Source: Desulfuromonadaceae bacterium
GTDB lineage: Bacteria > Desulfobacterota > Desulfuromonadia > Geobacterales > Pseudopelobacteraceae
NCBI GenBank assembly: GCA_028687585.1
Contig: JAQTZV010000001.1
Span: forward strand, 331,116-395,115
DNA: 64,000 nt
Direction: 5' to 3'
Of the stretch, positions 18,425 to 27,771 are shown one piece after another. Under the pieces are notes generated by a model that had not been told where the DNA came from, did no database searches, and saw only the letters and a program-made list of their open reading frames with translations. Each line of letters begins with the position of its first letter. Within the stretch, counting starts at the first letter, position 1. The translations under genes were made by a program, and so were the position numbers.

Positions 18425-18447
18425 GTGCTGACGGGCGGCTTTTCTTT
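18404..18447 (+). terminator. Terminator-like hairpin in the restriction operon leader
   Basis: A perfect 9-base stem AAAAGCCGC (18404-18412) and GCGGCTTTT (18435-18443) with a 22-base loop, followed by CTTTTC. It lies between the predicted promoter and the restriction gene, so it would reduce transcription unless disrupted by ribosomes on the leader ORF. Confidence 0.5.
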
Positions 18448-18474
18448 TCAATAGTATCCGGAGATAAACTAACT

Positions 18475-21400
18475 ATGGATAATCGTTTTTTCGAGCAACC
18501 AATCCTCAACTCTCCATACGAATATCCTGCCCGTCACTGGGAGCTTGATCCTTCGGGCCAACCAACTCAGCAGATTCTCGAAAAGCGTCGTCGCGCCGAG
18601 TTCATCACACCGATTCCCAAACCGAAAAAACGCAAAGGCACGGCAGCCGACCAGCAGAATCTGCTCTTTGACGACGGCGTAGGTCTTTCCACTCAGCAGC
18701 AGCAATACGATCCAACCTCGATTATCAATGCCCTGCGAATCCAGGTAGACAAGTGGCGCACTATCCCGAACCCGAATGATTGGAAGGTTACACCGGAGAC
18801 CGCCAGACTGCTGCAACACTGGCGTCATCACCAGTTCAATGGCGTCCGCCCGTTCTTCTGTCAAGTGGAGGCCATCGAAACGGCAATCTGGTTGACCGAA
18901 GTTGCTCCGCATATGGGCAAGACTGGTGAAGGTTTTATTGAGCATCTTACTAACGCCAACCATGATGCCAATCCCGAGTTGATGCGTCTAGCGCTGAAGC
19001 TGGCTACCGGTGCCGGCAAGACTACGGTCATGGCGATGTTGATTGCCTGGCAGACAATTAACGCGGTGCGTCGTCCCACCAGCAAACGATTTACCCGCGG
19101 ATTTCTCATCGTTGCTCCCGGTCTGACCATCAAGGATCGTCTGCGAGTATTGCAACCCAACGATCCGGACAGCTATTACCAGAGTCGCGAAATTGTCCCC
19201 AGCGACATGCTGGATGACCTCGATCGGGCCAAGATCGTCATCACCAATTACCATGCCTTCAAACTGCGTGAGCGCCTGGAGCTGTCCAAAGGTGGCCGTC
19301 TGCTGCTCCAGGGGCGTGGTGGCGAGGAACTCAACACGCTGGAGACCGAAGGACAGATGCTGCAGCGGGTCATGCCTGACCTGATGGGATTGAAGAACGT
19401 CCTGGTACTCAATGACGAGGCGCATCACTGTTACCGCGAAAAGCCGAATCATGACGATGATGACGATCTGACCGGCGACGACAGGAAGGAAGCGGAGAAA
19501 AACAACGAGGCTGCCCGCCTCTGGATTACCGGCCTGGAAATCGTCAACCGCAAGCTGGGACTTAATCGGGTTATCGACCTGTCGGCAACGCCGTTTTTCC
19601 TGAGTGGCTCGGGCTATGCTGAAGGCACCCTGTTCCCCTGGACCATGTGTGACTTTTCGCTCATGGATGCCATCGAATGCGGCATCGTCAAACTTCCTCG
19701 CGTTCCGGTGGCGCAGAACCTGCCGGGCGATGAAATGCCAATGTTCCGCAATTTGTGGGAACATATTCGCAAGGATATGCCTAAGAAAGGCCGGGGCAAG
19801 GCAAAGGATCTTGATCCTCTCAGTCTGCCTGTCCGTCTCCAGACTGCCCTTGAAGCACTTTATGGCCATTACGAAAAAACGTTCAACCTCTGGCTGGAAT
19901 ACAAAATCAATGTCCCGCCTTGCTTTATCGTTGTCTGTAACAACACCTCCACCTCTAAGCTGGTGTATGACTACATCTCCGGTTTTCAGCGGGAGAACGA
20001 TGACGGCTCCACGACGTTGGAAAATGGCCGTCTGGCTCTGTTCCGCAACTTCGATGACCATGGCAATCAGATTGCCCGCCCCCGTACCCTGCTGATCGAC
20101 AGCGAGCAGTTGGAATCCGGTGATGCACTGGATGATAATTTCCGCAAAATGGCTGCTGACGAGATCGACCGCTTCCGTCGAGAAATCATCGAACGTACCG
20201 GCGACCGCCGCCAGGCCGAAAACCTTACCGATCAGGAACTGCTGCGGGAGGTTATGAACACGGTCGGCAAGAAGGACCGCCTGGGTGAATCGATCCGATG
20301 CGTGGTCTCGGTTTCCATGCTTACCGAAGGGTGGGACACCAACACCGTTACCCATGTGCTCGGTGTGCGTGCTTTTGGCACCCAACTTCTGTGCGAGCAG
20401 GTTATTGGCCGTGCTTTGCGCCGCCAGTCCTATGAACTGAATGAAGAGGGTCTCTTCAATGTTGAGTATGCCGACGTCCTGGGCATTCCCTTCGACTTCA
20501 CCGCCAAGCCGGTGGTTGCACCGCCGCAACCGCCCCGTGAAACCATCCATGTCAAGGCTGTCCGTCCGGAGCGTGACCCGCTCGAAATCCAGTTCCCACG
20601 AGTTGCCGGTTACCGGGTAGAGCTTCCCGAGGAGCGACTGACCGCAGTGTTTAATGAGGATTCAATTCTGGAGCTCTCTCCCGATCTGGTCGGTCCGTCC
20701 ATCACCAGAAACTCCGGCATTATCGGTGAAGGGGTTGATCTCAGCCTTGCACACCTTGGGGATATGCGCCGTTCTACCCTGCTGTTCCATGTCACTCAGC
20801 GCCTGCTCTACACCAAGTGGCGTGACCCTGGCGAGGACGCCAAGCTCCATCTTTTTGGCCAGCTCAAACGGATCACCAAGGAGTGGCTCGATAGCTGCCT
20901 GGTCTGCAAGGGGGAAACGTACCCGGCGCAGCTCATGTACCAGGAACTGGCTGACATGGCCTGCGAACGGATTACTGCCGGCATCACCCGCTCGGAACTC
21001 GGCAAGCGCCCCATTAAGGCGGTGCTCGACCCGTACAACCCGACCGGCTCCACTTGTCATGTGAGTTTCAACACCTCAAAGAAGGATCGCTGGGAGACCG
21101 ATGCGCGTCGTTGCCAGATCAACTGGGTCATCCTCGACAGCGACTGGGAAGCCGAGTTTTGCCGTGTGGCTGAAGCGCATCCCAAAGTAACAGCCTATGT
21201 CAAGAACCACAACCTGGGTCTGGAAGTGCCATACCGTTACGGCTCAGAAACTCGCCGCTACTTGCCCGACTTTATCGTGAAGGTCGATGATGGCAAAGGC
21301 GAGGACGATCTACTGAACTTGATCGTCGAGATCAAGGGTTATCGCCGGGAGGACGCCAAGGAGAAGAAAAGCACTATGGATGTTTACTGGGTGCCGGGGG

Positions 21401-21528
21401 TCAATAACGTGAAAAGCTACGGTCGCTGGGCCTTTGCCGAGTTCACCGAGGTCTACCAGATCGAGGCTGATTTCGAGGCCAGGGTTGAAGCTGAATTCAA
21501 TAAAATGATCGAAACTGTAACTGCCTAA
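18475..21528 (+). CDS. Restriction enzyme, helicase-nuclease subunit (type III-like, BPTD_3080-type)
   Basis: A 1017-residue protein that combines an SF2 helicase/translocase and a nuclease. The N-terminal region opens FEQPILNSPYEYPARHW as in BPTD_3080-family restriction enzymes. Walker A is ATGAGKTT (about 177-185), motif II is NDEAHH (D314), and motif VI is in QVIGRALRRQSYE. At the C-terminus, YLPDFIVKV and LIVEIKGYR (about 927-955) give the PD...E-x-K nuclease signature. The methyltransferase follows 23 bases downstream. The complex would cut foreign DNA lacking the partner's methylation. The recognition sequence cannot be inferred. All motifs are intact. Confidence 0.9.
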   Translation: MDNRFFEQPILNSPYEYPARHWELDPSGQPTQQILEKRRRAEFITPIPKPKKRKGTAADQQNLLFDDGVGLSTQQQQYDPTSIINALRIQVDKWRTIPNPNDWKVTPETARLLQHWRHHQFNGVRPFFCQVEAIETAIWLTEVAPHMGKTGEGFIEHLTNANHDANPELMRLALKLATGAGKTTVMAMLIAWQTINAVRRPTSKRFTRGFLIVAPGLTIKDRLRVLQPNDPDSYYQSREIVPSDMLDDLDRAKIVITNYHAFKLRERLELSKGGRLLLQGRGGEELNTLETEGQMLQRVMPDLMGLKNVLVLNDEAHHCYREKPNHDDDDDLTGDDRKEAEKNNEAARLWITGLEIVNRKLGLNRVIDLSATPFFLSGSGYAEGTLFPWTMCDFSLMDAIECGIVKLPRVPVAQNLPGDEMPMFRNLWEHIRKDMPKKGRGKAKDLDPLSLPVRLQTALEALYGHYEKTFNLWLEYKINVPPCFIVVCNNTSTSKLVYDYISGFQRENDDGSTTLENGRLALFRNFDDHGNQIARPRTLLIDSEQLESGDALDDNFRKMAADEIDRFRREIIERTGDRRQAENLTDQELLREVMNTVGKKDRLGESIRCVVSVSMLTEGWDTNTVTHVLGVRAFGTQLLCEQVIGRALRRQSYELNEEGLFNVEYADVLGIPFDFTAKPVVAPPQPPRETIHVKAVRPERDPLEIQFPRVAGYRVELPEERLTAVFNEDSILELSPDLVGPSITRNSGIIGEGVDLSLAHLGDMRRSTLLFHVTQRLLYTKWRDPGEDAKLHLFGQLKRITKEWLDSCLVCKGETYPAQLMYQELADMACERITAGITRSELGKRPIKAVLDPYNPTGSTCHVSFNTSKKDRWETDARRCQINWVILDSDWEAEFCRVAEAHPKVTAYVKNHNLGLEVPYRYGSETRRYLPDFIVKVDDGKGEDDLLNLIVEIKGYRREDAKEKKSTMDVYWVPGVNNVKSYGRWAFAEFTEVYQIEADFEARVEAEFNKMIETVTA

Positions 21529-21551
21529 TTGGCAGCGTGAGGATAAAGAAT

Positions 21552-24332
21552 ATGGCCAAAGCACCAACCAAGATAGCTGTTGAAACTCTCACCCACGATG
21601 AAGCAACTCGCAAGAATATTCCCACTGCCGAGCATCAGTCGCTTATGCACGATGCGGATAAAAGCCCGGTGCGAATTGCCTATGAGCGGCGTAACCGCGA
21701 CCTGGACCCTCAATTAGTTTGGCGCGGCAAGGATGAACAGGACTGGTCCGATCTGGTGGTGCAGGCACCGCCGCTCTATATTCAGGAGAAGGTCCACCCC
21801 AAGGTGCTGATTGACGATCTTCTGTGCCGCAGCAAGGCTGAGGAAAAGGCGAACGAGGCACAGTTCGACCTGTTTGCTGACTTCAATGGCCTTCCCAGCG
21901 AGAGCGCCAAGACCGAGTTTTACCAGCACGATGCTCACTGGGCTAACCGGATGATCCTGGGAGACAGCCTGCAGGTTATGGCGTCACTGGCTGAACGAGA
22001 AGGGTTGCGCGGTAAGGTACAGAGCATATTTTTTGACCCTCCATATGGGATCAAGTTTAACTCAAATTTCCAATGGTCAACTACGGATAGGAGTTCTAAA
22101 TCAGAAGGATCGGAATTCATCACACGAGAACCCGAACAAGTGAAGGCATTCCGTGACACTTGGCGTGATGGAATTCATTCGTATTTGACATACCTTCGTG
22201 ACCGCATGACTGTCGCACGGGACCTCTTAAGTGACACTGGCTCGATGTTTGTTCAGATTGGAGATGAAAATGTCCACCGAGTTAGAGCTTTGATGGACGA
22301 AGTCTTCGGTGACGAGAATTTTATTGGCTTGATTTGGTTCCGCAAGAAAACCATGCCGTTAGGAGCTACATACCTTGAAAGAATGGGAGACTATGTAGTT
22401 TGGTTCGGAAAGAATAAGGAAAAAACTAAGTTTCGACGTTTATATAAGGATATGGAAGTTTCAGGGGATTTCCACTGGAATTGGCGTCAAATTGACGTTA
22501 TTAATCGTCGGAAGTACTCCAAAAAAGAAATTGAAAACAACCCCTCTGGCGACCCTTTCCGGCTAGTATCTATGTGGCCACCATCTTTTAGTGCAAAGGA
22601 TGTATATGACCTCCCATTTCACGGGAAAAAATGGCCGCCTGCACCTGGACAATGTTATCCCTCGGGGCAAGAAAAACTCGAAAGGATTGCTAAAGCTGAT
22701 CGTCTAGTAGTTGAAGGGAATTTTATTAGATACGTGATGAAGTTGTCGGACGATAACACAACAAAACTGAACCTAACTTGGACTGACACAATCGGAGCCA
22801 GGGATCAGAACTATGTAGTTGAGACTAATGAACTTGTTGTTCAACGCTGCATTCTAATGACAACAGACCCTGGAGATCTGGTTCTTGACCCTACCTGCGG
22901 TTCTGGTACGACTGCATACGTTGCTGAACAGTGGGGCCGTCGCTGGATTACCATTGATACCTCTCGCGTTGCATTGGCTTTGGCCCGAGCCCGTATCATG
23001 GGTGCTCGCTACCCTTACTTTCTACTTGCCGATAGTCGTGATGGTCAAATCAAAGAAGCCGAAGTAACCCGCAGTATTCCATCAAGTCAGCCCACCCGTG
23101 GCGATATACGCCAGGGATTCGTATATGAACGGGTGCCGCACATCAGCCTTAAATCCATTGCCAACAATATTGAGATTGACGTCATTTGGGAGAAGTACCA
23201 AGAGAAGCTGGAGCTATTGCTTCAACAGCTCAACCAAATATTGAGTAAGAAATGGGAAGAGTGGGAAGTCCCCAGTGACGCAGACATCAAGTGGTCGGAA
23301 TCAGCAAGAAAACTACATGTCCAATGGTGGGAACAGAGAATTGCGCGACAGAAAGAGATTGATGACTCCGTTGCTGCTAAGGCTAAAGCTGATTCTGAAA
23401 ACATCTACGATAAACCCTACCCAGACCCGAAAAAGCTTCGAGTGGCCGGGCCGTTTACGGTCGAGAGTTTGACGCCGCATCGGGTATTGACAGTAGGGGC
23501 TGATGACGAACTGATCGACACAGTTGCAGAACAGCAGGACGGCTACGGTAAAGAACGAGACTTCGTCCAGATGATCCTGGAAAACCTCAAGACCGCCGGG
23601 GTGCAGCAGGCGCACAAGGAAGATAAAATTACCTTTACTGCCCTCGTCCCCTGGCCGGGAGATCTGGTCTGCGCCGAAGGGCTCTACGTGCGGAGCGACG
23701 ACGGTTCAGGCAATGAAAAACGCGCTGCCATCTTCATCGGTCCCGAGTTCGGCACAGTCTCCCGTCCCGACCTGGTACAGGCTGCCCGCGAAGCCGGAGA
23801 TGCTGGTTTTGACGTGCTCATTGCCTGCGCTTTCAACTACGACGCCCACTCGTCGGAGTTCGACAAACTCGGCCGCATTCCGGTGCTCAAGGCCCGCATG
23901 AATGCCGACCTGCACATGGCCGACGACCTCAAGAACACTGGTAAAGGCAATCTGTTTGTCATCTTCGGCGAGCCAGATATAGACATCAGCAATGTCGCCG
24001 ACGGCCAGATTCAGGTCAAGGTCAACGGCGTGGACGTCTTCCATCCCAACACCGGTGAAGTCCGCAGCGACGGCGCAGAAGGCATTGCCTGCTGGTTCAT
24101 CGATACCGACTACAACGAAGAAAGCTTCTTCGTCCGCCATGCCTACTTTCTGGGGGCTAACGACCCGTACAAGGCACTCAAGACCACTCTCAAAGCTGAG
24201 ATCAACGAAGATGCCTGGGCAACACTCAACAGCGATACTTCCCGGCCATTCGATAAGCCCAAGACCGGTCGTATCGCAGTGAAGGTCATCAATCACCTGG
24301 GAGATGAGGTGATGAAGGTGTTTCGGGTGTGA
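21552..24332 (+). CDS. Site-specific DNA methyltransferase (modification subunit)
   Basis: Start ATG 21552 follows GAGGATAA. The 926-residue protein is a beta-class amino-methyltransferase: the catalytic DPPYG motif (about 162-166) comes before the AdoMet-binding DPTCGSGTT (about 446-454), the type III Mod order, making N6-methyladenine or N4-methylcytosine. An unusually large C-terminal part (about 600-926) with the segment ERDFVQMILENLKTAG probably mediates DNA recognition or binding to the nuclease. The central part (about 22000-23050) is AT-richer than the ends, as expected for a swapped specificity region, which is an inference. Confidence 0.92.
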   Translation: MAKAPTKIAVETLTHDEATRKNIPTAEHQSLMHDADKSPVRIAYERRNRDLDPQLVWRGKDEQDWSDLVVQAPPLYIQEKVHPKVLIDDLLCRSKAEEKANEAQFDLFADFNGLPSESAKTEFYQHDAHWANRMILGDSLQVMASLAEREGLRGKVQSIFFDPPYGIKFNSNFQWSTTDRSSKSEGSEFITREPEQVKAFRDTWRDGIHSYLTYLRDRMTVARDLLSDTGSMFVQIGDENVHRVRALMDEVFGDENFIGLIWFRKKTMPLGATYLERMGDYVVWFGKNKEKTKFRRLYKDMEVSGDFHWNWRQIDVINRRKYSKKEIENNPSGDPFRLVSMWPPSFSAKDVYDLPFHGKKWPPAPGQCYPSGQEKLERIAKADRLVVEGNFIRYVMKLSDDNTTKLNLTWTDTIGARDQNYVVETNELVVQRCILMTTDPGDLVLDPTCGSGTTAYVAEQWGRRWITIDTSRVALALARARIMGARYPYFLLADSRDGQIKEAEVTRSIPSSQPTRGDIRQGFVYERVPHISLKSIANNIEIDVIWEKYQEKLELLLQQLNQILSKKWEEWEVPSDADIKWSESARKLHVQWWEQRIARQKEIDDSVAAKAKADSENIYDKPYPDPKKLRVAGPFTVESLTPHRVLTVGADDELIDTVAEQQDGYGKERDFVQMILENLKTAGVQQAHKEDKITFTALVPWPGDLVCAEGLYVRSDDGSGNEKRAAIFIGPEFGTVSRPDLVQAAREAGDAGFDVLIACAFNYDAHSSEFDKLGRIPVLKARMNADLHMADDLKNTGKGNLFVIFGEPDIDISNVADGQIQVKVNGVDVFHPNTGEVRSDGAEGIACWFIDTDYNEESFFVRHAYFLGANDPYKALKTTLKAEINEDAWATLNSDTSRPFDKPKTGRIAVKVINHLGDEVMKVFRV

Positions 24333-24405
24333 TGAGAGGTTTCATTGCAGACAAAACTTGTATTTGTTCGTAATAACACGACACACGTATCCAGGTGGCG
24401 AATCA

Positions 24406-26145
24406 ATGGTATTTGATCTGAAAAACCTTTATCAAGCGAACAATTTTAGTTTTGAGACAAAAGCATTGGGTCGAGTGTTTTGTGGACATGTAAGTACAGA
24501 AATGACTTCCCAATTGAGCAAAAAACTAGAGGGGAATGATGTTGATTGCACTGTTTTTACTAGAAAGCTATTGCAGTTGATAAGCATAAAAGTTGTTCCT
24601 TGCGATGCAAAAGATACCTCAAGTGAAACGCCGGATCTAAAGTTTACTAAAGAAGATATAAGGCAAGTTACTGAAGATGAACTAGAGGTATTTGCAGAAA
24701 ACTTCATATCCCATAACGGATGGCTTTTTCATGATTCTAGCGGTGGTGAGAGAAAGGTTAGAACCAACGAGCGTGGAGAGAGAATTGTCTCATTTATACC
24801 GACGTTCATAACCTTTCCGAAAGATGATACAGAATGTTATTCCGGCTTTTTGCTTCGGTTGTATCGTAACTATTTTGTAGGTCAGAAAGAGCAAATGAAA
24901 AGGTTTAAAAAAGCTGCAACTGACATGACAATTCCGCAGTCAGTAATAGCCCAATTTACCGAAGCAACTCGGTTTCAAAAAGAATACGGTGCGATTGCTG
25001 CCTTTGCTGAGCAAATGAAACGTGAGCAGGAGATGCTGAATACAGTATCTTGCTCATTTGTTTCACAACAAAATGAGCTAATCACACAAAGTACCGCAAT
25101 TGCAAAAGCCATTTATCACGATATGGACATTTTGAGGGAGTCCGCTCGACAGAGTTTAATTCAAAGTGTGACGATACCTGCTTCCATAATTGCTGATTTT
25201 AAAAAACAACAAGAAGTCAGTGAGTTGCTGAGAAAACATGAATCCATGTTCCGGCTTCCACAGGCACTAGAGGTGGCTCGTCTTATAGATGCTGATCGTT
25301 TAGGTGCGGTTGCCAAATTCGCACAGCAACATGCTCAGTTCATCAACGGGCAGAAGATAGCATTAGAAGCGATAACAACTCCTTGGTTGCACAAAATTCA
25401 TGCTACGCGATCTGTTACAGCTTTATTGGAATTACAGGGTATCGGTACCGCATTAAAGACGCTGAAGGGATTTGATCCTGCATTCACTGTGGCACTTCGA
25501 CAGGACTTTGGAGATTGGCGAGACAAGATCTCATTCCCAGAGATTGTCTTTACCGACTCTGTCGCACGGACAGATTATTATGAAGATCGTGGTTTCAATT
25601 CAGCCCTCACTGATTTTCCCGAGATAGCATTTCATCAGGGTCTTGACCTTGCAGGGCTTGATGACACATATATCGATTTGGAGCTGTTTGCTTCTATAAT
25701 ACCTCGTTCCGATGATCCAGAAGTAGAAGCTGGCCTGAAAAGAACAAATATTTGCCATGATTGGATACAACGATTTGAAAGGATGCTACGTCATTTTATA
25801 AATGAAAAAATGACTGAACAATATGGACCAAAATGGCCGAAAAAACGACTTCCTCCAAATCTTTATGAGAAATGGGTATCCAAGCAACAGAGTGCTGAAA
25901 ATAACGGTGAAATCATTACTATTATAGATGCTGCTGACTTTACCGACTATGAACTGATTATTTGCAGACAAGACAACTGGCGAGAAGTCTTTGAATATTC
26001 TTTTAAAAGAAAAGAGAGTGTTCGTGAATCACTACAAAGGCTTCAGCCAATCCGAATAGCAGCAATGCATTCTCGAATTGTTACTAAAGAAGATGAGCTA
26101 TACCTTAAATTAGAAATTGTGCGATTGATTGGTGCGATTAAATGA
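24406..26145 (+). CDS. HEPN-domain protein (Swt1-like C-terminus), likely restriction-operon accessory
   Basis: Start ATG 24406 has an AGGTGG site; a TTG at 24358 would add 16 residues. The 579-residue AT-rich gene follows the methyltransferase by 73 bases. The first 150 residues are mixed alpha/beta and the middle is helical. The last 150 residues resemble the Swt1-type HEPN domain: CHDWIQRFERMLRHFI, DAADFTDYELIICRQDNW, then the motif RIAAMH (R550, H555), an R-x4-H signature of HEPN ribonucleases. HEPN proteins in defence loci usually cleave RNA on infection. That role is inferred, and the family match is from memory of the domain. Confidence 0.6.
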   Translation: MVFDLKNLYQANNFSFETKALGRVFCGHVSTEMTSQLSKKLEGNDVDCTVFTRKLLQLISIKVVPCDAKDTSSETPDLKFTKEDIRQVTEDELEVFAENFISHNGWLFHDSSGGERKVRTNERGERIVSFIPTFITFPKDDTECYSGFLLRLYRNYFVGQKEQMKRFKKAATDMTIPQSVIAQFTEATRFQKEYGAIAAFAEQMKREQEMLNTVSCSFVSQQNELITQSTAIAKAIYHDMDILRESARQSLIQSVTIPASIIADFKKQQEVSELLRKHESMFRLPQALEVARLIDADRLGAVAKFAQQHAQFINGQKIALEAITTPWLHKIHATRSVTALLELQGIGTALKTLKGFDPAFTVALRQDFGDWRDKISFPEIVFTDSVARTDYYEDRGFNSALTDFPEIAFHQGLDLAGLDDTYIDLELFASIIPRSDDPEVEAGLKRTNICHDWIQRFERMLRHFINEKMTEQYGPKWPKKRLPPNLYEKWVSKQQSAENNGEIITIIDAADFTDYELIICRQDNWREVFEYSFKRKESVRESLQRLQPIRIAAMHSRIVTKEDELYLKLEIVRLIGAIK

Positions 26146-26307
26146 CAGATAGAATTTTATCCGATAAATCGACAAATTCAAAATTAGAAATGCTGCGGTA
26201 ATTGGGATCAATCATCTGGATGTTTAGATTATGAAGGTTTTCGGTTGTAGCTAAGTTCGGACGGATTGTAGTATCTGTTGAGATAAATACACCGAAGAAG
26301 GAATTAC

Positions 26308-27717
26308 TTGATAGGGCAAGTGGATGTAATGACTATTGATCTTTTCACACCCGTTGTGCCCGATGAAAATCAACATTCTAATTTCAGAGTTATTACAACA
26401 CCTGGATTATATAGTCATGAAAGAGATGTGTTGGCTTCTTGGGCTGAAGGTTTTGTTGACCGTGATGGTAAAGCAGTTAAGGAGTTTCAAACCACTTTTA
26501 ACTCAACGTTTTGGGAGTTGTATTTACATGCAGCGTTCCAAGACCTGGGCTTTTTAGCTGATTACAGTAAAGAGGCTCCTGATTTTATTCTTTCAAAAGA
26601 TGGATACCAAATTATCGCAGAGGCCACTATAGCAAGTAATCCAGAAGGATATCCTGCAGAGTGGGAGCGTGATGTTACTAAAGAGGCCATTCAAAAGCTT
26701 GATGCTGAGGAAATTGTCGAATTAGCGGCAGTTAGACTAGCTAATGCTGTAGCAACCAAGCATAAAAAGTATGTGGAGTCATATTCAAAGTTGGATCATG
26801 TCAAGGGACTTCCATATGTGATCTGTGTAGCACCATTTGAACAGCCGTTTTTCTTTGAGCAAAGTGATAATGCAATCAGGCGGGTATTGTATAGCTTCGA
26901 CAGATATTTATTTAAGGACATGCCTGAAGAGCAAAAGCGAGTGATATTTGGAGAGGTATATTTTGACAGTTTTGTAAAATCAAGTGGCATTGAAATAGAG
27001 CTTGGATTCTTTAGGAATAATCGCATGAAGGAGGTAAGCGCTGTTATATTTAGCTGTTGTGCTACCTTCAGCAAGGTGCGTGCTCTTGCAAAAAATACTG
27101 ATCAACAAGTTATCTTTATGGCAAAGAGACACAATGATCAGGGATTACAGCCTTTACTCATATGCCAAGAAAAAGCTGAATATAAGGAAACGCTTCTCGA
27201 TGGGCTGATTCTTTTGTTAAATCCCTTTGCTGAAAGACCGTTCCCGCTTGATGCTTTCAGAGGTAGGGACATATCGATCCATTTCTTTGATCCAGATACT
27301 GAAGAATATCTTGTCGATTCTCCTCAGGGGTTTCTATTCCAGCGTTCATGCATAGGGTCATTCCCTCTTGATAAGGCTGATGAGCTAAAGCGCAGGGTCC
27401 CAAAAGGTAAACCAATGATACCTCACTCTGCTCCAGCATGGGTGGAGGGGGAATTGCACAAAGCTAGGGCTTCAATAGCGCATTTTCAGGAACATTATCT
27501 GGCTCATTTTATGGGATGGACCATATTGATCATTCTTGATCCCATTGATGATAATTGGGGTGCCCAAGCTATCTCTGCAAAAGTAAAAACTATTTCACGG
27601 TTTGAACAGTTTAATCGGGGTGGTAAGTTCATTCATTTAATGGCTGATGACTTCTATGCAACAAAAGAAATAGCACTGGAGGCCATTCAGATGGAGATTT
27701 CACAATACATAACGTGA
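26308..27717 (+). CDS. Uncharacterised protein, possible divergent PD-(D/E)xK fold
   Basis: A 469-residue AT-rich protein. A TTG at 26308 follows AAGGA; ATG 26329 is the alternative. Near the N-terminus are FNSTFWELYLHAAFQDLGF, then APDFILSKDGYQIIAEAT. This order (helix glutamate, D after P, then E in a strand) resembles restriction-nuclease-like folds, but the last motif reads EAT instead of E-x-K, so activity is doubtful. The C-terminal half has no recognised motif. It stands between the restriction genes and the AbiJ-like gene, 162 bases after the HEPN gene. It may be a stand-alone defence gene. Confidence 0.55.
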   Translation: MIGQVDVMTIDLFTPVVPDENQHSNFRVITTPGLYSHERDVLASWAEGFVDRDGKAVKEFQTTFNSTFWELYLHAAFQDLGFLADYSKEAPDFILSKDGYQIIAEATIASNPEGYPAEWERDVTKEAIQKLDAEEIVELAAVRLANAVATKHKKYVESYSKLDHVKGLPYVICVAPFEQPFFFEQSDNAIRRVLYSFDRYLFKDMPEEQKRVIFGEVYFDSFVKSSGIEIELGFFRNNRMKEVSAVIFSCCATFSKVRALAKNTDQQVIFMAKRHNDQGLQPLLICQEKAEYKETLLDGLILLLNPFAERPFPLDAFRGRDISIHFFDPDTEEYLVDSPQGFLFQRSCIGSFPLDKADELKRRVPKGKPMIPHSAPAWVEGELHKARASIAHFQEHYLAHFMGWTILIILDPIDDNWGAQAISAKVKTISRFEQFNRGGKFIHLMADDFYATKEIALEAIQMEISQYIT

Positions 27718-27771
27718 AATGGACAAGTAGAACCGGTACCAAGAGAATAATTGAGTGCAACGAGAGAGAAG

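Larger units (their letters stand above)
18106..18474 (+). promoter_or_regulatory. Intergenic control region between transfer block and cargo
   Basis: About 370 bases without a gene, AT-rich on the left. It contains the 7-base inverted repeat ACAGAGT/ACTCTGT at 18215-18236 (possible operator), a consensus-like promoter at 18302-18330, an 18-codon leader ORF with its own ribosome site and a terminator-like hairpin before the restriction gene. Confidence 0.55.

Noticed and set aside
18988..20550. 520-codon minus-strand ORF
   Set aside because: It is the antisense frame of the restriction gene, whose helicase motifs are clear; long shadows are common in GC-rich genes.
18475..24332. BREX system
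   Set aside because: There is no BrxC/PglZ/Lon-like gene; the two genes are a restriction-modification pair.
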